Shown: in pieces, positions 18,901 to 26,746 of the stretch
Layout: the number at the start of each line of letters is the position of its first letter
How positions within the stretch are numbered: position 1 is the first letter of the stretch
Source: Methanobacteriota archaeon
GTDB lineage: Archaea > Halobacteriota > Methanosarcinia > Methanosarcinales > Methanosarcinaceae
Direction of reading: 5' to 3'
Length of the DNA stretch: 49,975 bases
NCBI GenBank assembly: GCA_016841265.1
Contig: JAENZL010000021.1
Coordinates: 10,193 to 60,167, forward strand
Program-made: the position numbers and the translations under genes
Notes under the pieces: model-generated
Told to the model about the DNA's origin: nothing
The model's database searches: none
The model's input: only the letters and a program-made list of their open reading frames with translations

Positions 18901-19230
18901 TTTGACACCACATTTTTGATCCAATTCGTTTTTCAAGATTCCAAGAAATTTATCCATTTGTCTATGGGACTCTATGCTGAAATCAACCGTAGCCCAGATA
19001 ACACCTGTATTCTGGTATTTTTCGTTATATTCATCAAGCTTTTTTGGCAGTTCTTTTCGCAAACTGGTCTTGCCGATTCCGCCTATCCCATAGTAAACCA
19101 GAACGCTGTAATCTTCTTTGCCAATATTTTGGAAGGCGGTTTCAAATGCTTCGATGAATTCTTCTCTGTCAACAAATGGTCGATCTTCTTTTTCAGATAC
19201 AGGTGTAGGACAAACTGCCAATTTTTCCAC
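15979..19230 (-). CDS. STAND-type NTPase with 13 kinesin-light-chain-like TPRs
   Basis: A 1083-residue protein. Residues about 18-330 are an NTPase of the STAND/NB-ARC kind: Walker A GIGGIGKT (48-55, Lys54), Walker B AVIFIDSYEAL (Asp221), a following VICGREEL with Arg261, and a GVPYYLELAVD GxP region near 325. A winged-helix-like part extends to about 420. Residues 514-1060 are 13 complete 42-residue TPRs of the NNLAxLYxxMGEYEKALPLYQRAL pattern plus a half repeat. In characterised STAND proteins such repeats sense a ligand and nucleotide binding drives oligomerisation; signalling or antiviral defence is possible but not shown. The start is GTG at 19230, or TTG at 19221, which has GGTGG five bases upstream. 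There is no separate effector domain. Confidence 0.88.
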   Translation of the reverse strand: MEKLAVCPTPVSEKEDRPFVDREEFIEAFETAFQNIGKEDYSVLVYYGIGGIGKTSLRKELPKKLDEYNEKYQNTGVIWATVDFSIESHRQMDKFLGILKNELDQKCGVKFHLFDIAHATYWRKVNPQIPLSRDGYSEDSIVTDLLDSFGGLFSINYSSIKSVVERAPDRFKEWSLKREKEIARLPDMEALDIEKMLPVFFAQDLSDYLQNTSKSAVIFIDSYEALWEKERGQGSFNSRDEWIRQLIGNLPKSSLWVICGREELRWEEADKDWNNYLKQYKLEKLPEKDALDFLNRCGIKEEKIQKVIIEGSEGVPYYLELAVDTYTEISKTSSPKPDDFAKTRSEIFDRFMKYLGVPEKETLKVLSTPRFWNKEIFTALINNFNTGYPLTAFSELNRFSFVQETEGKLQLHSLMRKSLQVYQAQDLKKEAHSFMCTYYSNQIKDIDIKTITPEHESALAEAFYHAKEALEAEELFNWFTSTSDPFYRAAFWQLIIPIYEETQQILEANLEPEHPHVANSLNNLAVLYHQMGEYEKALPLHQRALDIREKVLGTQHPHVANTLINLAGLYERMGEYEKALPLCHHSLDIREKVLGPQHPSVAEALNNLAELYNQMGMYKKALPLYQRDLNISEYVLGPQHPHVATTLSNLAVLYDNMGEYEKALPLYQRALKAQETALGLDHPDVAQTLNNLAVLYDNMGEYEKALPLCQRALDIRDKVLGPQHPSVATTLNNLALLYYDMGEYEKALPLYQRDLKISETVLGPDHPNVAQTLNNLAALYRQMGEYEKALPLYQRALRTRETVLGPEHPDVAQTLNNLAELYRQMGEYEKALPLYQRALEIYEKMLGPQHPSVATTLSNLAVLYDNMGEYEKAISYYKQSYEIKEEVLGSEHPDVAQTLNNLAELYRQMGEYEKALPLYQRALEISEKVLGSQHPDVATTLNNLALLYHQMGKYEKALPLYQRALEIRENVLETQHPHVATTLNNLAELYRQIEEYEKALPLYQRALEIREKVLGLQHPRVAASLNNLAGLYRQMGEYEKALPLYQRAFSIAMEKLGQNHPNTTRIRNNFLQFLHDMDGEKED
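16053..17691 (-). repeat. 126-bp tandem repeats encoding the TPR array
   Basis: Thirteen in-frame 126-base units inside the STAND gene. Stretches such as gtggtagtgctttttcgtac recur nearly unchanged, so DNA identity is far above what protein constraint requires. Recent amplification or gene conversion is the likely cause. Confidence 0.9.
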
Positions 19231-19474
19231 CGCCAGAAATGCAGGTTAGATTAAAATTTCCAATCTGTGAATGTGTTATGAACTTGCATTATATTACACT
19301 ACCTAAATTCCTTCAATTACAAAACCAGAAGTCTTCTCCGTCAAAAACAGGGAAAGGCCCGAGCTTGAGCTCGGTGAAAACCAGGTTTAAGACAGCTATT
19401 CCGGCAGCTTCGCTTGAATTAAAAATCAACATCATCGGCGCCGGTTTACTCAAAGATATCCCTTAACTTGAAAA

Positions 19475-19763
19475 GAAAAAAAGAAAAAAAGAAAAAATTA
19501 AAAGTGGAGGGTGTTTTGTTGATCAGGAGTAAGTGAGATTTGCTTCGTTTTTGGAAGAAAAGTTTGCGCTCCCATCTAAAAAAAACCTGGAAATTCCGAT
19601 CGGATTTTTTAGGAGGTCCGAACGGAGAGATTTTCCTTTTTCTGGGAAGAGTTATTGAGATTTGGCTCACGGGGGGATGTGAGTATCTCTTTCTTATCTC
19701 TTTATCTTGTGATGTTTTTAGTGGAGTAGGTGTTTGCTAGAAGATGTTAAAGAGATGAGAACG
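19475..19763 (-). ncRNA. predicted small RNA, copy 1
   Basis: Predicted from a minus-strand TATA box (AATATATA, 19787-19794) with A-rich upstream element, a start about 26 bases downstream, and an end in a long T-rich tract (19471-19504 read on the minus strand). The RNA holds a hairpin with a CTCAC/GTGAG stem and a C-rich loop (19666-19683, loop ATCCCCCC). It also contains CACCCTCCAC and GGACCTCCT, which are complementary to ribosome sites. The only ORF across it runs through the terminator tract and is not kept in copy 3, which argues against coding. It could mask ribosome sites in target mRNAs; that is inference. Confidence 0.55.
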
Positions 19764-19786
19764 CAAGTTATACTAGGAGCTCGAGG

Positions 19787-19800
19787 TATATATTATTTTT
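19787..19800 (-). promoter_or_regulatory. TATA box and BRE of small RNA copy 1
   Basis: On the minus strand the sequence reads AAAAATAATATATA, an A-rich factor B element followed by a TATA box. The same sequence is conserved exactly at 20469-20482 and 21167-21180. Confidence 0.6.
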
Positions 19801-20156
19801 AACACAAAATGTTATTAATATCAAAGTTCTTAGCTAATGGTTCTAATATATAGACCAAATACTAACATTATATGATCTTACTAACAGTAAGCTGCCAGCA
19901 AAGAGTTGAGATTTTTCCAGGCGGCTGTACAACCCTGTTTTTCACCTCAATTCCGGTTCTGCATTCACCATAAGAAGCCCTTTGCAGCAGGGAGGGAAAA
20001 GACCCGAGCTTGAGCTCGGTGAAAATCAGATGAGAAAGCCAGATGAGAAAGCCAGGTGAAAACCAGGTTTAAGACGGCTATTCCGGCAGCTTCGCTTGAA
20101 TTAAAAATCAACATCATCGGCGCCGGTTTACTCAAAGATATCCCTTAACTTGAAAA

Positions 20157-20445
20157 GAAAAAAAGAAAAAAAGAAAAAATTAAAAGTGGAGGGTGTTTTG
20201 TTGATCAGGAGTAAGTGAGATTTGCTTCGTTTTTGGAAGAAAAGTTTGCGCTCCCATCTAAAAAAAACCTGGAAATTCCGATCGGATTTTTTAGGAGGTC
20301 CGAACGGAGAGATTTTCCTTTTTCTGGGAAGAGTTATTGAGATTTGGCTCACGGGGGGATGTGAGTATCTCTTTCTTATCTCTTTATCTTGTGATGTTTT
20401 TAGTGGAGTAGGTGTTTGCTAGAAGATGTTAAAGAGATGAGAACG
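20157..20445 (-). ncRNA. predicted small RNA, copy 2
   Basis: Nearly identical to copy 1 at an offset of 682 bases, with TATA box at 20469-20476, C-loop hairpin at 20348-20365 and T-tract end at 20153-20186. The promoter and terminator signals are both kept, so this copy is likely to be expressed as well. Confidence 0.55.
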
Positions 20446-20904
20446 CAAGTTATACTAGGAGCTCGAGGTATATATTATTTTTAACACAAAATGTTATTAA
20501 TATCAAAGTTCTTAGCTAATAGTTCTAACATGTAGGCCAAACACTAACATTATATTATCTTACTAACAGTAAGCTGCCAGTAAAGAGTTGAGATTTTTCC
20601 AGGCGGCTGTATGACCCTGCATTTCACATCAATTCCGGTTCTGCATTCACCATAAGAAGCCCTTTGCACCAGGCAGGAAAAAGACCCGAGCTTGCGCTCG
20701 GTGAAAGCTTGGTGAAAAACAGGTTAAAAACAGCTATTCCGGCAGTTCACTGAATTAAAAATCAACATCATAGGCACCGGTTTACTCAAATATACTCACC
20801 CGGCTTTAAAATTCGGAATTTTTGCATCAAAATGAGATGTAATAACCCAATATAATTCTGAAAACCAAAACCTGGATGAGTGTATATCCCTTAACTTGAA
20901 CCAA

Positions 20905-21143
20905 AAAAAATAAAAAATTAAAAGTGGGGGGTGTTTTATTGATCAGGAGTAAGTGAAACTTGGTTTGTTTAGGAGGAATGTTTGCGTTCCCATCTGAAAA
21001 AAAAACGGAAGATTTTTTTTATTGGAAGAGTTATTGAGATATTTGGCTCACGGGGGGGTGTGAGTTTCTCTTTCTTATCTCTTTATCTTGTATGGTTTTT
21101 GTTGTGTAGGTGTTCGCTAGTTGATGTTAAAGAGATGAGAACG
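20905..21143 (-). ncRNA. predicted small RNA, copy 3 (diverged)
   Basis: A shorter and diverged copy with TATA box at 21167-21174 and T-tract end at 20903-20923. The hairpin at 21047-21064 keeps its CTCAC/GTGAG stem and a loop of seven C, and CACCCCCCAC is also kept, while the sequence between them has changed. This pattern of conserved promoter, C-rich loop and terminator with a variable middle is what a functional RNA would show. Confidence 0.5.
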
Positions 21144-21423
21144 CAAGTTATACTAGGAGCTCGAGGTATATATTATTTTTAACACAAAATGTTATTACAT
21201 ACCTAAGTTCTTAGTCAATTATTCTAACTTTTAGACCAAATGGATAACATTATATGATCTTACTAACAGTTCGCTGCCAGCAAAAAGTTGAGATTATTCC
21301 AGGCGGCTGTATGACCCTGTTTTTCGCATCAATTTCAGTTCTGTATTCGCCTTAAGAAGTTCTTTGCAGCAGGTAGGGGAAAGTCCTGTATGTGTCGGAC
21401 TGATTTTTGAAAGAATTTTTATG

Positions 21424-21478
21424 TCTTCCTTCAGTCTTCCTTCAGTCTTCCTTCAGTCTTCCTTCAGTCTTCCTTCAG
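21424..21478. repeat. five tandem copies of an 11-bp repeat
   Basis: tcttccttcag is repeated five times perfectly, just past the stop codon of the minus-strand TPR gene. It is short enough to vary by slippage. Confidence 0.92.
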
Positions 21479-21501
21479 TCTCCTTCCGTCTTCTGTTTGC
21501 C

Positions 21502-22953
21502 TTATCTATCGTTTCTCTCCATCTTCTCATACAGCGCCAGCAGATTATTCCTCGTGATCTTGAAATAAGGGTGGTCGATTCCTAACTCCTTTTCAATGAT
21601 GCCGAGCGCCCTTTCGTACATCTCGCTTGCGGTTTCGTATTCGTCCATGCTTTCGTGCAGGCCTGCGAGGTTGTTGAGGGTTGTGCCGACGTCCATGTGT
21701 TCGGAGCCGAGGGATTTTTCGGTGATTTTGAGGGCGCGGGTGTAGAGGGGGAGGGCTTTTTTGTGTTCGCCCATCTGGCGGTAGAGTTCGGCGAGGTTGT
21801 TCAGGGTCTTGGCAACTTCAGGGTGCTCTTCGCCAAGGAGCTTTTCCCGGATGGCGAGGGTCTTTTCGTAGAGTTCCAGGGCTTCTTTGCACCTGCGCTT
21901 CCGGACATAGACGCCTGCCAGGTTGTTCAGGGTGTTGGCATAGCCCATGTGCTCCATTTTTCCGAGCTTTTCAAAGATTTCCAGGGCACGGGTGTAGAGG
22001 GCGAGGGCTTTTTCAGGGCTGCCGGTATTGTAATAGAGCAGGCCCAGGTTGTTCAGGGTCTGGGCTACCTGAGGGTGATCGGGGCTGAGGGACGTTTCCT
22101 GGAGTTTGAGGGCTCTTCCGTAGATTTCCTCTGCCTCGTCCATCCGGCCCATCTCCTCCGAAAGCAAAACGCCCAGGTTGTTCAGGGTACCTGCAGTGTA
22201 GGCCTGGAACTTTACGTTTTCCGGAGCGGCTTCCCTGAGTATTTCGAGGTGCTCGAGAGCCCGGCGGTAAAGCTCTTCGGCTTTTTCAGGCTCTTCCGTG
22301 CCCCTGTAGAAAAACGCCATCCTGTTCAGGGTCCTGACGGTTTCCAGGTTCCCGGGGTATTCGGGATTTTCGGCGTGCTCGAGAGAGAAGACTTTTTCAT
22401 GAATTTCGAGGGCTCGTTCGTAGAGGGGGAGGGCTTCGGCTTTTTTGTCCATGAAAAAGTAGAGGACTGCAAGGTCACAGAGGGTGTTTCCGGTCTCAAG
22501 GCTATCGGGGCCGGTTTTCGTTTCCCGGATGGCGAGAGCTCGGGTGTAGAGGGGGAGAGCTTCTTCATACTTTCCCAGATACCTGTAGATCCCCGCAAGG
22601 CCGTTCAGGGCTGCTGCTGTTGCCGGGTGCTCGGGCCCGAGTTTCTCTTCGGCTATATCCAGGACCTGTTCATACATCGGGGAGAGCAATCTCCAGGAAG
22701 CTGAGCGGTAGAAGGGCTCAGCATACCAGGTGAACCAATTGACCAGCTCTTCGGGCCCTAGCTCTTCCTTCGCACGCCGGAAAGCTCTTTTCAGGACGGT
22801 TTCGTCTTCAGGGGTGATCAGTTCGGGGTCCAGGTCTTTTAATAGACTGCTGTACTCTTCGAGGCTCTTCAGATCTTCTTTCGCTTCTATTCCCCTGACT
22901 TTCACTCTCACTTTTTTCATCCCAATCTCCGTGCTCTCTGTTGAATCATTCAT
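21502..22953 (-). CDS. TPR protein related to the C-terminal half of the STAND protein
   Basis: A 483-residue protein of eight to ten kinesin-light-chain-like TPRs (for example TLNNLAELYRQMGEHKKALPLY). Residues 30-85 (ITPEDETVLKRAFRRAKEEL, then ELVNWFTWYAEPFYRSASWRLLSPMYEQ) match the segment just before the TPRs of the STAND protein at 15979-19230 (ITPEHESALAEAFYHAKEAL, ELFNWFTSTSDPFYRAAFWQLIIPIYEE). The NTPase domain is absent and is replaced by a short N-terminus. Its repeats are more diverged and less regular in DNA than those of the STAND gene. AGGAGGGG lies seven bases before the ATG at 22953. It is probably cytosolic and protein-binding; a regulatory or decoy relation to the STAND protein is speculative. 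Confidence 0.85.
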   Translation of the reverse strand: MNDSTESTEIGMKKVRVKVRGIEAKEDLKSLEEYSSLLKDLDPELITPEDETVLKRAFRRAKEELGPEELVNWFTWYAEPFYRSASWRLLSPMYEQVLDIAEEKLGPEHPATAAALNGLAGIYRYLGKYEEALPLYTRALAIRETKTGPDSLETGNTLCDLAVLYFFMDKKAEALPLYERALEIHEKVFSLEHAENPEYPGNLETVRTLNRMAFFYRGTEEPEKAEELYRRALEHLEILREAAPENVKFQAYTAGTLNNLGVLLSEEMGRMDEAEEIYGRALKLQETSLSPDHPQVAQTLNNLGLLYYNTGSPEKALALYTRALEIFEKLGKMEHMGYANTLNNLAGVYVRKRRCKEALELYEKTLAIREKLLGEEHPEVAKTLNNLAELYRQMGEHKKALPLYTRALKITEKSLGSEHMDVGTTLNNLAGLHESMDEYETASEMYERALGIIEKELGIDHPYFKITRNNLLALYEKMERNDR

Positions 22954-23444
22954 CAATTAGCCCCTCCTGAACAAAAAATCGAATATTGAAACTTTTAGTG
23001 TAAATATTTAGGAGCAATCCTATATTACAGTATCACGTTCAAAATTTTTCTAATAAATCTAAACCCAGGTCAACCGCTGGCTTCCAGATTCCGTGCCCAG
23101 CCACGCTCGCCTCAGGCGAGCGGCTTTTGCTGTTGTAAAATGATGAAAAAGATACAGTAGAATAAGTGATTTTAAAAGATGTTGGCCAAGAAGCAGAAAG
23201 TGAGTAAATTACTCTATGAAGTTTTTGGTTTGAGACGTAATCACATCTTCCGGAAAAAATAGATTAAAAATTGCAGCTGTGAAGAAAGGGGAAAATAATT
23301 TCAGGTACGAAGTTCGGATTTCTGGCGTGAGAATATGCTGGGTCCTTAAGGTTAATTTTTTTCTTACCCCTTCTTCTTTCTTTTTTAACTTTGGGAAAGG
23401 CCGCAAAGCTGCGCTTTGCGTGTGCTGCTGCTGATGTTGGGAAG
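22954..23444. other. 491-base gap with two perfect hairpins
   Basis: CGCTCGCC-TCA-GGCGAGCG lies at 23104-23122 and CGCAAAGC-TGC-GCTTTGCG at 23402-23420. The second is just past the sugar kinase stop codon and could mark its 3' end, although no clear T-tract follows. A possible 65-codon minus-strand ORF (23209-23406) has no ribosome site and overlaps the second hairpin, so I do not call it. Confidence 0.6.
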
Positions 23445-24449
23445 TTAATGGTTGCTCCGGTACCTGACCGGTTCAGGCTTTAATCCCTTCAGTTTCTCGA
23501 TTATTTCATCCGAATATTCAGGCACTGCGCCGGGTTTCGATGCTACGTAAGTCCCGAGGGCACAGGCATAAGAAGCGGCTTCAAAAAAGTTGCAGCCTGA
23601 AAAGTAAGCATAAAGGAAGCCTGCGGAAAAAGCATCTCCTGCTCCTACGGTGTCGGCTACTTCTATAGATGTTGTTTTGATTTCTTCGTAGGCGCCTTCA
23701 TTGTTTCCATTATGGTAAACCGCTACTCCCCCGGCTCCTTTCGTTATGCAGATGATTGAGATGCAGGGGTACTTTTCAACTAGCAGGCGGCAGAAATCCT
23801 CGCAGGTGCAGATCGTGGGAGTATTAAATAGCAGCCCGGAAATTATAAAGGCTTCCTCCGAATTCATTTTCACTATGTCAGCAACCGCCAGGGAAGTTTC
23901 AATCCACTCTTTTTCGTAGAAACCGGGCCTGAGGTTTACATCGTAAAAAAAGTGCTTTGCCCTGAGGACTGAAAACAGCCGCTGAAGTGTATTTCTATTT
24001 GCTTCCGAGCGCTGGGCAAGGGTCCCGAAGCAAAAAACGTCCCATTCTTCCGCAGCAAGGGAATCCGTTTTTTCAGCGTCAACCTTGATTGCATCCCAGG
24101 CTACATTTTTGTGAATCGTAAAGTGCGGGATTCCCTCCTCTTTCAGTTCCACAGTAACGGATCCGGTGGGCCTTTTCTCATCGATGGATATGTATGAGCT
24201 GTCAATTCCGAGCTTTCCCGCCTCATTCAAGAGTTTGTTCCCGAGTTCATCTTTTCCTACGGCTGAAATCACGGCAGGTTTTGCTTCCGATTTTATTCCC
24301 GATCTTATTCCCGATCTTATTCCTGATTTTATTCCCGTTTTTTCTCCGATTTTCGCGAGGTGGGCTGCAAGGTTAAAGGGAGCCCCTCCGAGATGGGCTG
24401 AGCCGTTGATGATATCGAAGAGGGCTTCTCCGAATGTGAGGATTTTCAT
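23445..24449 (-). CDS. PfkB family carbohydrate kinase (fructokinase-like)
   Basis: A 334-residue ribokinase-superfamily enzyme that would phosphorylate a sugar with ATP. The start MKILTFGEALFDIINGSAHLGGAPFNLAAH is the substrate-binding N-terminal signature, with the GGAPFN form typical of fructokinases. The catalytic C-terminal motif is DTVGAGDAFSAGFLY, with the Asp of GAGD as base. Residues about 40-56 carry an unusual insertion, GIKSGIRSGIRSGIKS, encoded by a 15-base tandem repeat. An in-frame TTG at 24494 would add 15 residues with no homology; I chose the ATG at 24449, where family members begin. It follows the secreted-protein gene by 55 bases and may be cotranscribed. Substrate is not certain. 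Confidence 0.85.
   Translation of the reverse strand: MKILTFGEALFDIINGSAHLGGAPFNLAAHLAKIGEKTGIKSGIRSGIRSGIKSEAKPAVISAVGKDELGNKLLNEAGKLGIDSSYISIDEKRPTGSVTVELKEEGIPHFTIHKNVAWDAIKVDAEKTDSLAAEEWDVFCFGTLAQRSEANRNTLQRLFSVLRAKHFFYDVNLRPGFYEKEWIETSLAVADIVKMNSEEAFIISGLLFNTPTICTCEDFCRLLVEKYPCISIICITKGAGGVAVYHNGNNEGAYEEIKTTSIEVADTVGAGDAFSAGFLYAYFSGCNFFEAASYACALGTYVASKPGAVPEYSDEIIEKLKGLKPEPVRYRSNH
24296..24345 (-). repeat. 15-bp in-frame tandem repeat inside the sugar kinase gene
   Basis: Variants of cccgatcttatt repeat three to four times and encode SGIRSGIRSGIKS near the N-terminus. The insertion lies in a region that in ribokinases forms part of the lid, so it may be a loop expansion. Confidence 0.8.
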
Positions 24450-24504
24450 ACCCTTAACTGGTTTTGCAGTTTTATTTCTGTTTTGCGTATTCAATCATCC
24501 TTTG

Positions 24505-26385
24505 TCAGTCTTTCCTGAAGTTTAAGGCAAACACTCCTGCAAGCAGCGCCAGCCCGGCTAGAAGGATTCCAGGGTTCGGGCTTTGTTCAGGGTTCTGGGC
24601 TCCGTCATTTGCTCCTTCCATTCCAGTTTCATCCTGTGCGGCTCTGTGCTCTGGGGCAGCCACAGGCTGATTTTGTCCTGTCTGCACGGTCCCTTGCTTT
24701 GAAATGGATATAAACCCGGCATCAGGTGCCCTATCGTAAATAGTCCTGCCAAATTTGTCGGGGTTGATATGTATTTCCCCGGTCCCGGTCTTTACATCCT
24801 CTCCTGCCATCCATTCCCTGCTCTGTTCGGTAAGCGGGATATCGGATTTACTGGGCACGAGAGCTGTTTCAACGTAGATATCCATATTTCCTTCATCTTT
24901 CAGGAACTCAAGAGGCAGGCTCAGGTACATCGTGTTGCCTTTCATACTGATAAGGTGCCCGGCTTCCCTTACCCCGTAGTTCCCGTCCACGTCCCCGAAA
25001 AGGTCTGCGTCGAGTTTTCCGTTGTAGAGGGAATACACGAGCATGTATTCTGGAAGGGGTGTTGCTCCCTGGTCTGTGTTGAAGAGTACGGTAGTGATGG
25101 CTCCGTCATCAAGTTCAAGTTCGGTGTATGTGATCTTTAGCAGCATGATATTGCCGGAGTATCCGATCTCGACCGAAGTAAGGTCGTCCCCATCATAGCC
25201 AAAACCTGTGGAATCTCCTGTCGGGTCCCGGGCTGCAGAGGGGTTTTCGGTATATGTGAAAAGGGGCTTTAGCCTCCCTGTCCCGGTATCAAGGGCTCCT
25301 TCCCCGAAGTCCGGGACCTGGTCCATTTCCCCGGAAAGGGCTTCATCAACCGTGAAGGAGTCGGCTACAAGGCTCATTTTCCCGTCGTCAGAGCCAAGCA
25401 TCTCGAGGGGAATCCTGAAAAATACCTGGTTTCCGGCAACTGCGAACATGGCGTCGTTATAGGGTACGCCCAGGGGGATGCCTCTGGTTTGCGTATACCC
25501 CATTTTCGTCAGTTCCGAGTCCTCGTTTTTTGTCTTCAAGCTTGCGTCTGTCCCGAGCATAGGCCCGATTGTATAGTCCAGACGGTAGTCAATCCCAAAG
25601 GACGGCGGGACTTGTTCCGTATTTGTAAAACCGGTTTCAATATTCTGGTCCGCATCGATAAAAACCCAGCCGTTAAGGTCTTCCCCGTAAAAGCTGCCCC
25701 CGGAATCGACGCTATTCCTGTACGTGACCAGGATATCAAAGACCCCGTCGTGCACCCAGGTGTCGATTCCCGTAATGTCCGAGCCTTCCGAATCCCCGGG
25801 CCTGTCCTGGAAACTTCCCTCAAGTTCCCCTGCCTGCAGGGGTATGCTGACCTTTCCGGTCCTGGTGTTCAGTACTCCGTAGTCGGGAGCCCTGTCAAAA
25901 AAGAGGGCTTTTACAAGGTCCGTATGGCTTGCAACAAAAAGGTCCATGTCCCCATCATCGTTTCCTAACATGCTCAGGGGAATTGCGATATAGAGCTGGT
26001 TGCCGGAAATGGAAAGAGTATCTTCACTCACCATGTCGTCATTCAAAGTCACAGAGATGATCGGGTCTGAATAGATTATACTCATCACGTTGAAAGAGTA
26101 AACATAGTCTGCCCCGTTTCCGTCATTGTACCCGGTTTTCAGGTTCCTGTCAGTATCAATAAAGACCGCACCTGCGCAGTCTTCTCCATCAAGACTCTCT
26201 GCAAAATCAATTTCCACAAAAAGGTAACCGTCCCTGGCTTCAGCGGCAAGCCCCGTAATGTCAGGATAGTCAAAATCACCCATCTGGTCCGTTACGCCTG
26301 CAGCCTGCACCGAAGCCGAGCCCTGCATAAAAAACAGCAGTGAAAATAAGAAAAGCAGATATTTTTTCATTCTGTAAGCACCCAT
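24505..26385 (-). CDS. secreted protein with three internal repeats and C-terminal membrane tail
   Basis: A 626-residue exported protein. Residues about 6-28 form a signal peptide (MKKYLLFLFSLLFF...SVQAAG). Three diverged repeats of about 170-190 residues follow, each with a D..GD...DI/DLT start, a strand pattern GYLFVEIDF/GVFDILVTY/NIMLLKITY, and a VFIDTDRNLKTGY / VFIDADQNIETGF / VLFNTDQG turn. The C-terminus is Gln/Glu/Pro-rich and then NPGILLAGLALLAGVFALNF-RKD, a single hydrophobic helix with a basic end, resembling archaeal PGF-CTERM sorting signals. It is probably anchored in the membrane or envelope with its repeats outside. AAGGAG lies eight bases before the ATG. Function is unknown. 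Confidence 0.82.
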   Translation of the reverse strand: MGAYRMKKYLLFLFSLLFFMQGSASVQAAGVTDQMGDFDYPDITGLAAEARDGYLFVEIDFAESLDGEDCAGAVFIDTDRNLKTGYNDGNGADYVYSFNVMSIIYSDPIISVTLNDDMVSEDTLSISGNQLYIAIPLSMLGNDDGDMDLFVASHTDLVKALFFDRAPDYGVLNTRTGKVSIPLQAGELEGSFQDRPGDSEGSDITGIDTWVHDGVFDILVTYRNSVDSGGSFYGEDLNGWVFIDADQNIETGFTNTEQVPPSFGIDYRLDYTIGPMLGTDASLKTKNEDSELTKMGYTQTRGIPLGVPYNDAMFAVAGNQVFFRIPLEMLGSDDGKMSLVADSFTVDEALSGEMDQVPDFGEGALDTGTGRLKPLFTYTENPSAARDPTGDSTGFGYDGDDLTSVEIGYSGNIMLLKITYTELELDDGAITTVLFNTDQGATPLPEYMLVYSLYNGKLDADLFGDVDGNYGVREAGHLISMKGNTMYLSLPLEFLKDEGNMDIYVETALVPSKSDIPLTEQSREWMAGEDVKTGTGEIHINPDKFGRTIYDRAPDAGFISISKQGTVQTGQNQPVAAPEHRAAQDETGMEGANDGAQNPEQSPNPGILLAGLALLAGVFALNFRKD

Positions 26386-26746
26386 CAGTCTGTCTCCTTA
26401 CACCTGAATTCATGTTTCAGGTCTGGTTACTGGCCTGTAAAGTTTACTACCCACACAATTATTTTAATAATTAATTATTCAATCAGATTTAAAAAATGAT
26501 CTTAATTGTCACAAGAAGGAAGCTTTATACCCGGCATCAGTAATTCAATAATTACTCATCAGTTACTCCATTATTCAAGGTAAAAAAGAGGCTCTGCGCG
26601 GTTTTTTCTGTTCCACTGCCACATGTGAATGTCAACCCAACGATCTCTCATTTTTTTCATAAGAAACTCTTTATACATTTCCTGCTTACGGGAAACCCTC
26701 CAAACAAATCCATCAATTCATCAGTCGATAACAGGAGATTATCAGC
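26386..26746. promoter_or_regulatory. divergent promoter region of the secreted protein and MATE genes
   Basis: On the plus strand CTTTATACAT at 26669-26678 would start transcription near 26703 for the MATE gene. On the minus strand the AT-rich ATTAAAATAAT near 26455 could serve the secreted protein. No gene is visible in between. Confidence 0.45.

Larger units (their letters stand above)
19349..21380. repeat. three tandem copies of a roughly 680-bp unit
   Basis: Copies 1 and 2 are offset by 682 bases over the core and are nearly identical. Copy 3 has diverged, with insertions and a deletion, and starts near 20674. Each unit begins with a hairpin (CCGAGC..GCTCGG near 19358, 20009 and 20686) and carries one predicted minus-strand RNA gene, its promoter, and about 180 bases of conserved upstream DNA. 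A stretch of about 70 bases over the promoter (19748-19816 in copy 1) is unchanged in all three. Confidence 0.88.

Noticed and set aside
19446-19670. Minus-strand 74-codon ORF, repeated identically at 20128-20352
   Set aside because: It reads through the poly-T tract into a Phe-rich tail, has no ribosome site and is lost in the third copy. The repetition comes from the tandem duplication, and I interpret the segment as a non-coding RNA gene.
19540-19740. Plus-strand 66-codon ORF in the tandem repeat, also at 20222-20422
   Set aside because: Antisense to the predicted RNA, without a ribosome site, and only partly preserved in copy 3.
23209-23406. Minus-strand 65-codon ORF upstream of the TPR gene
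   Set aside because: Overlaps a perfect hairpin at 23402-23420, lacks a ribosome site and has no recognisable sequence.
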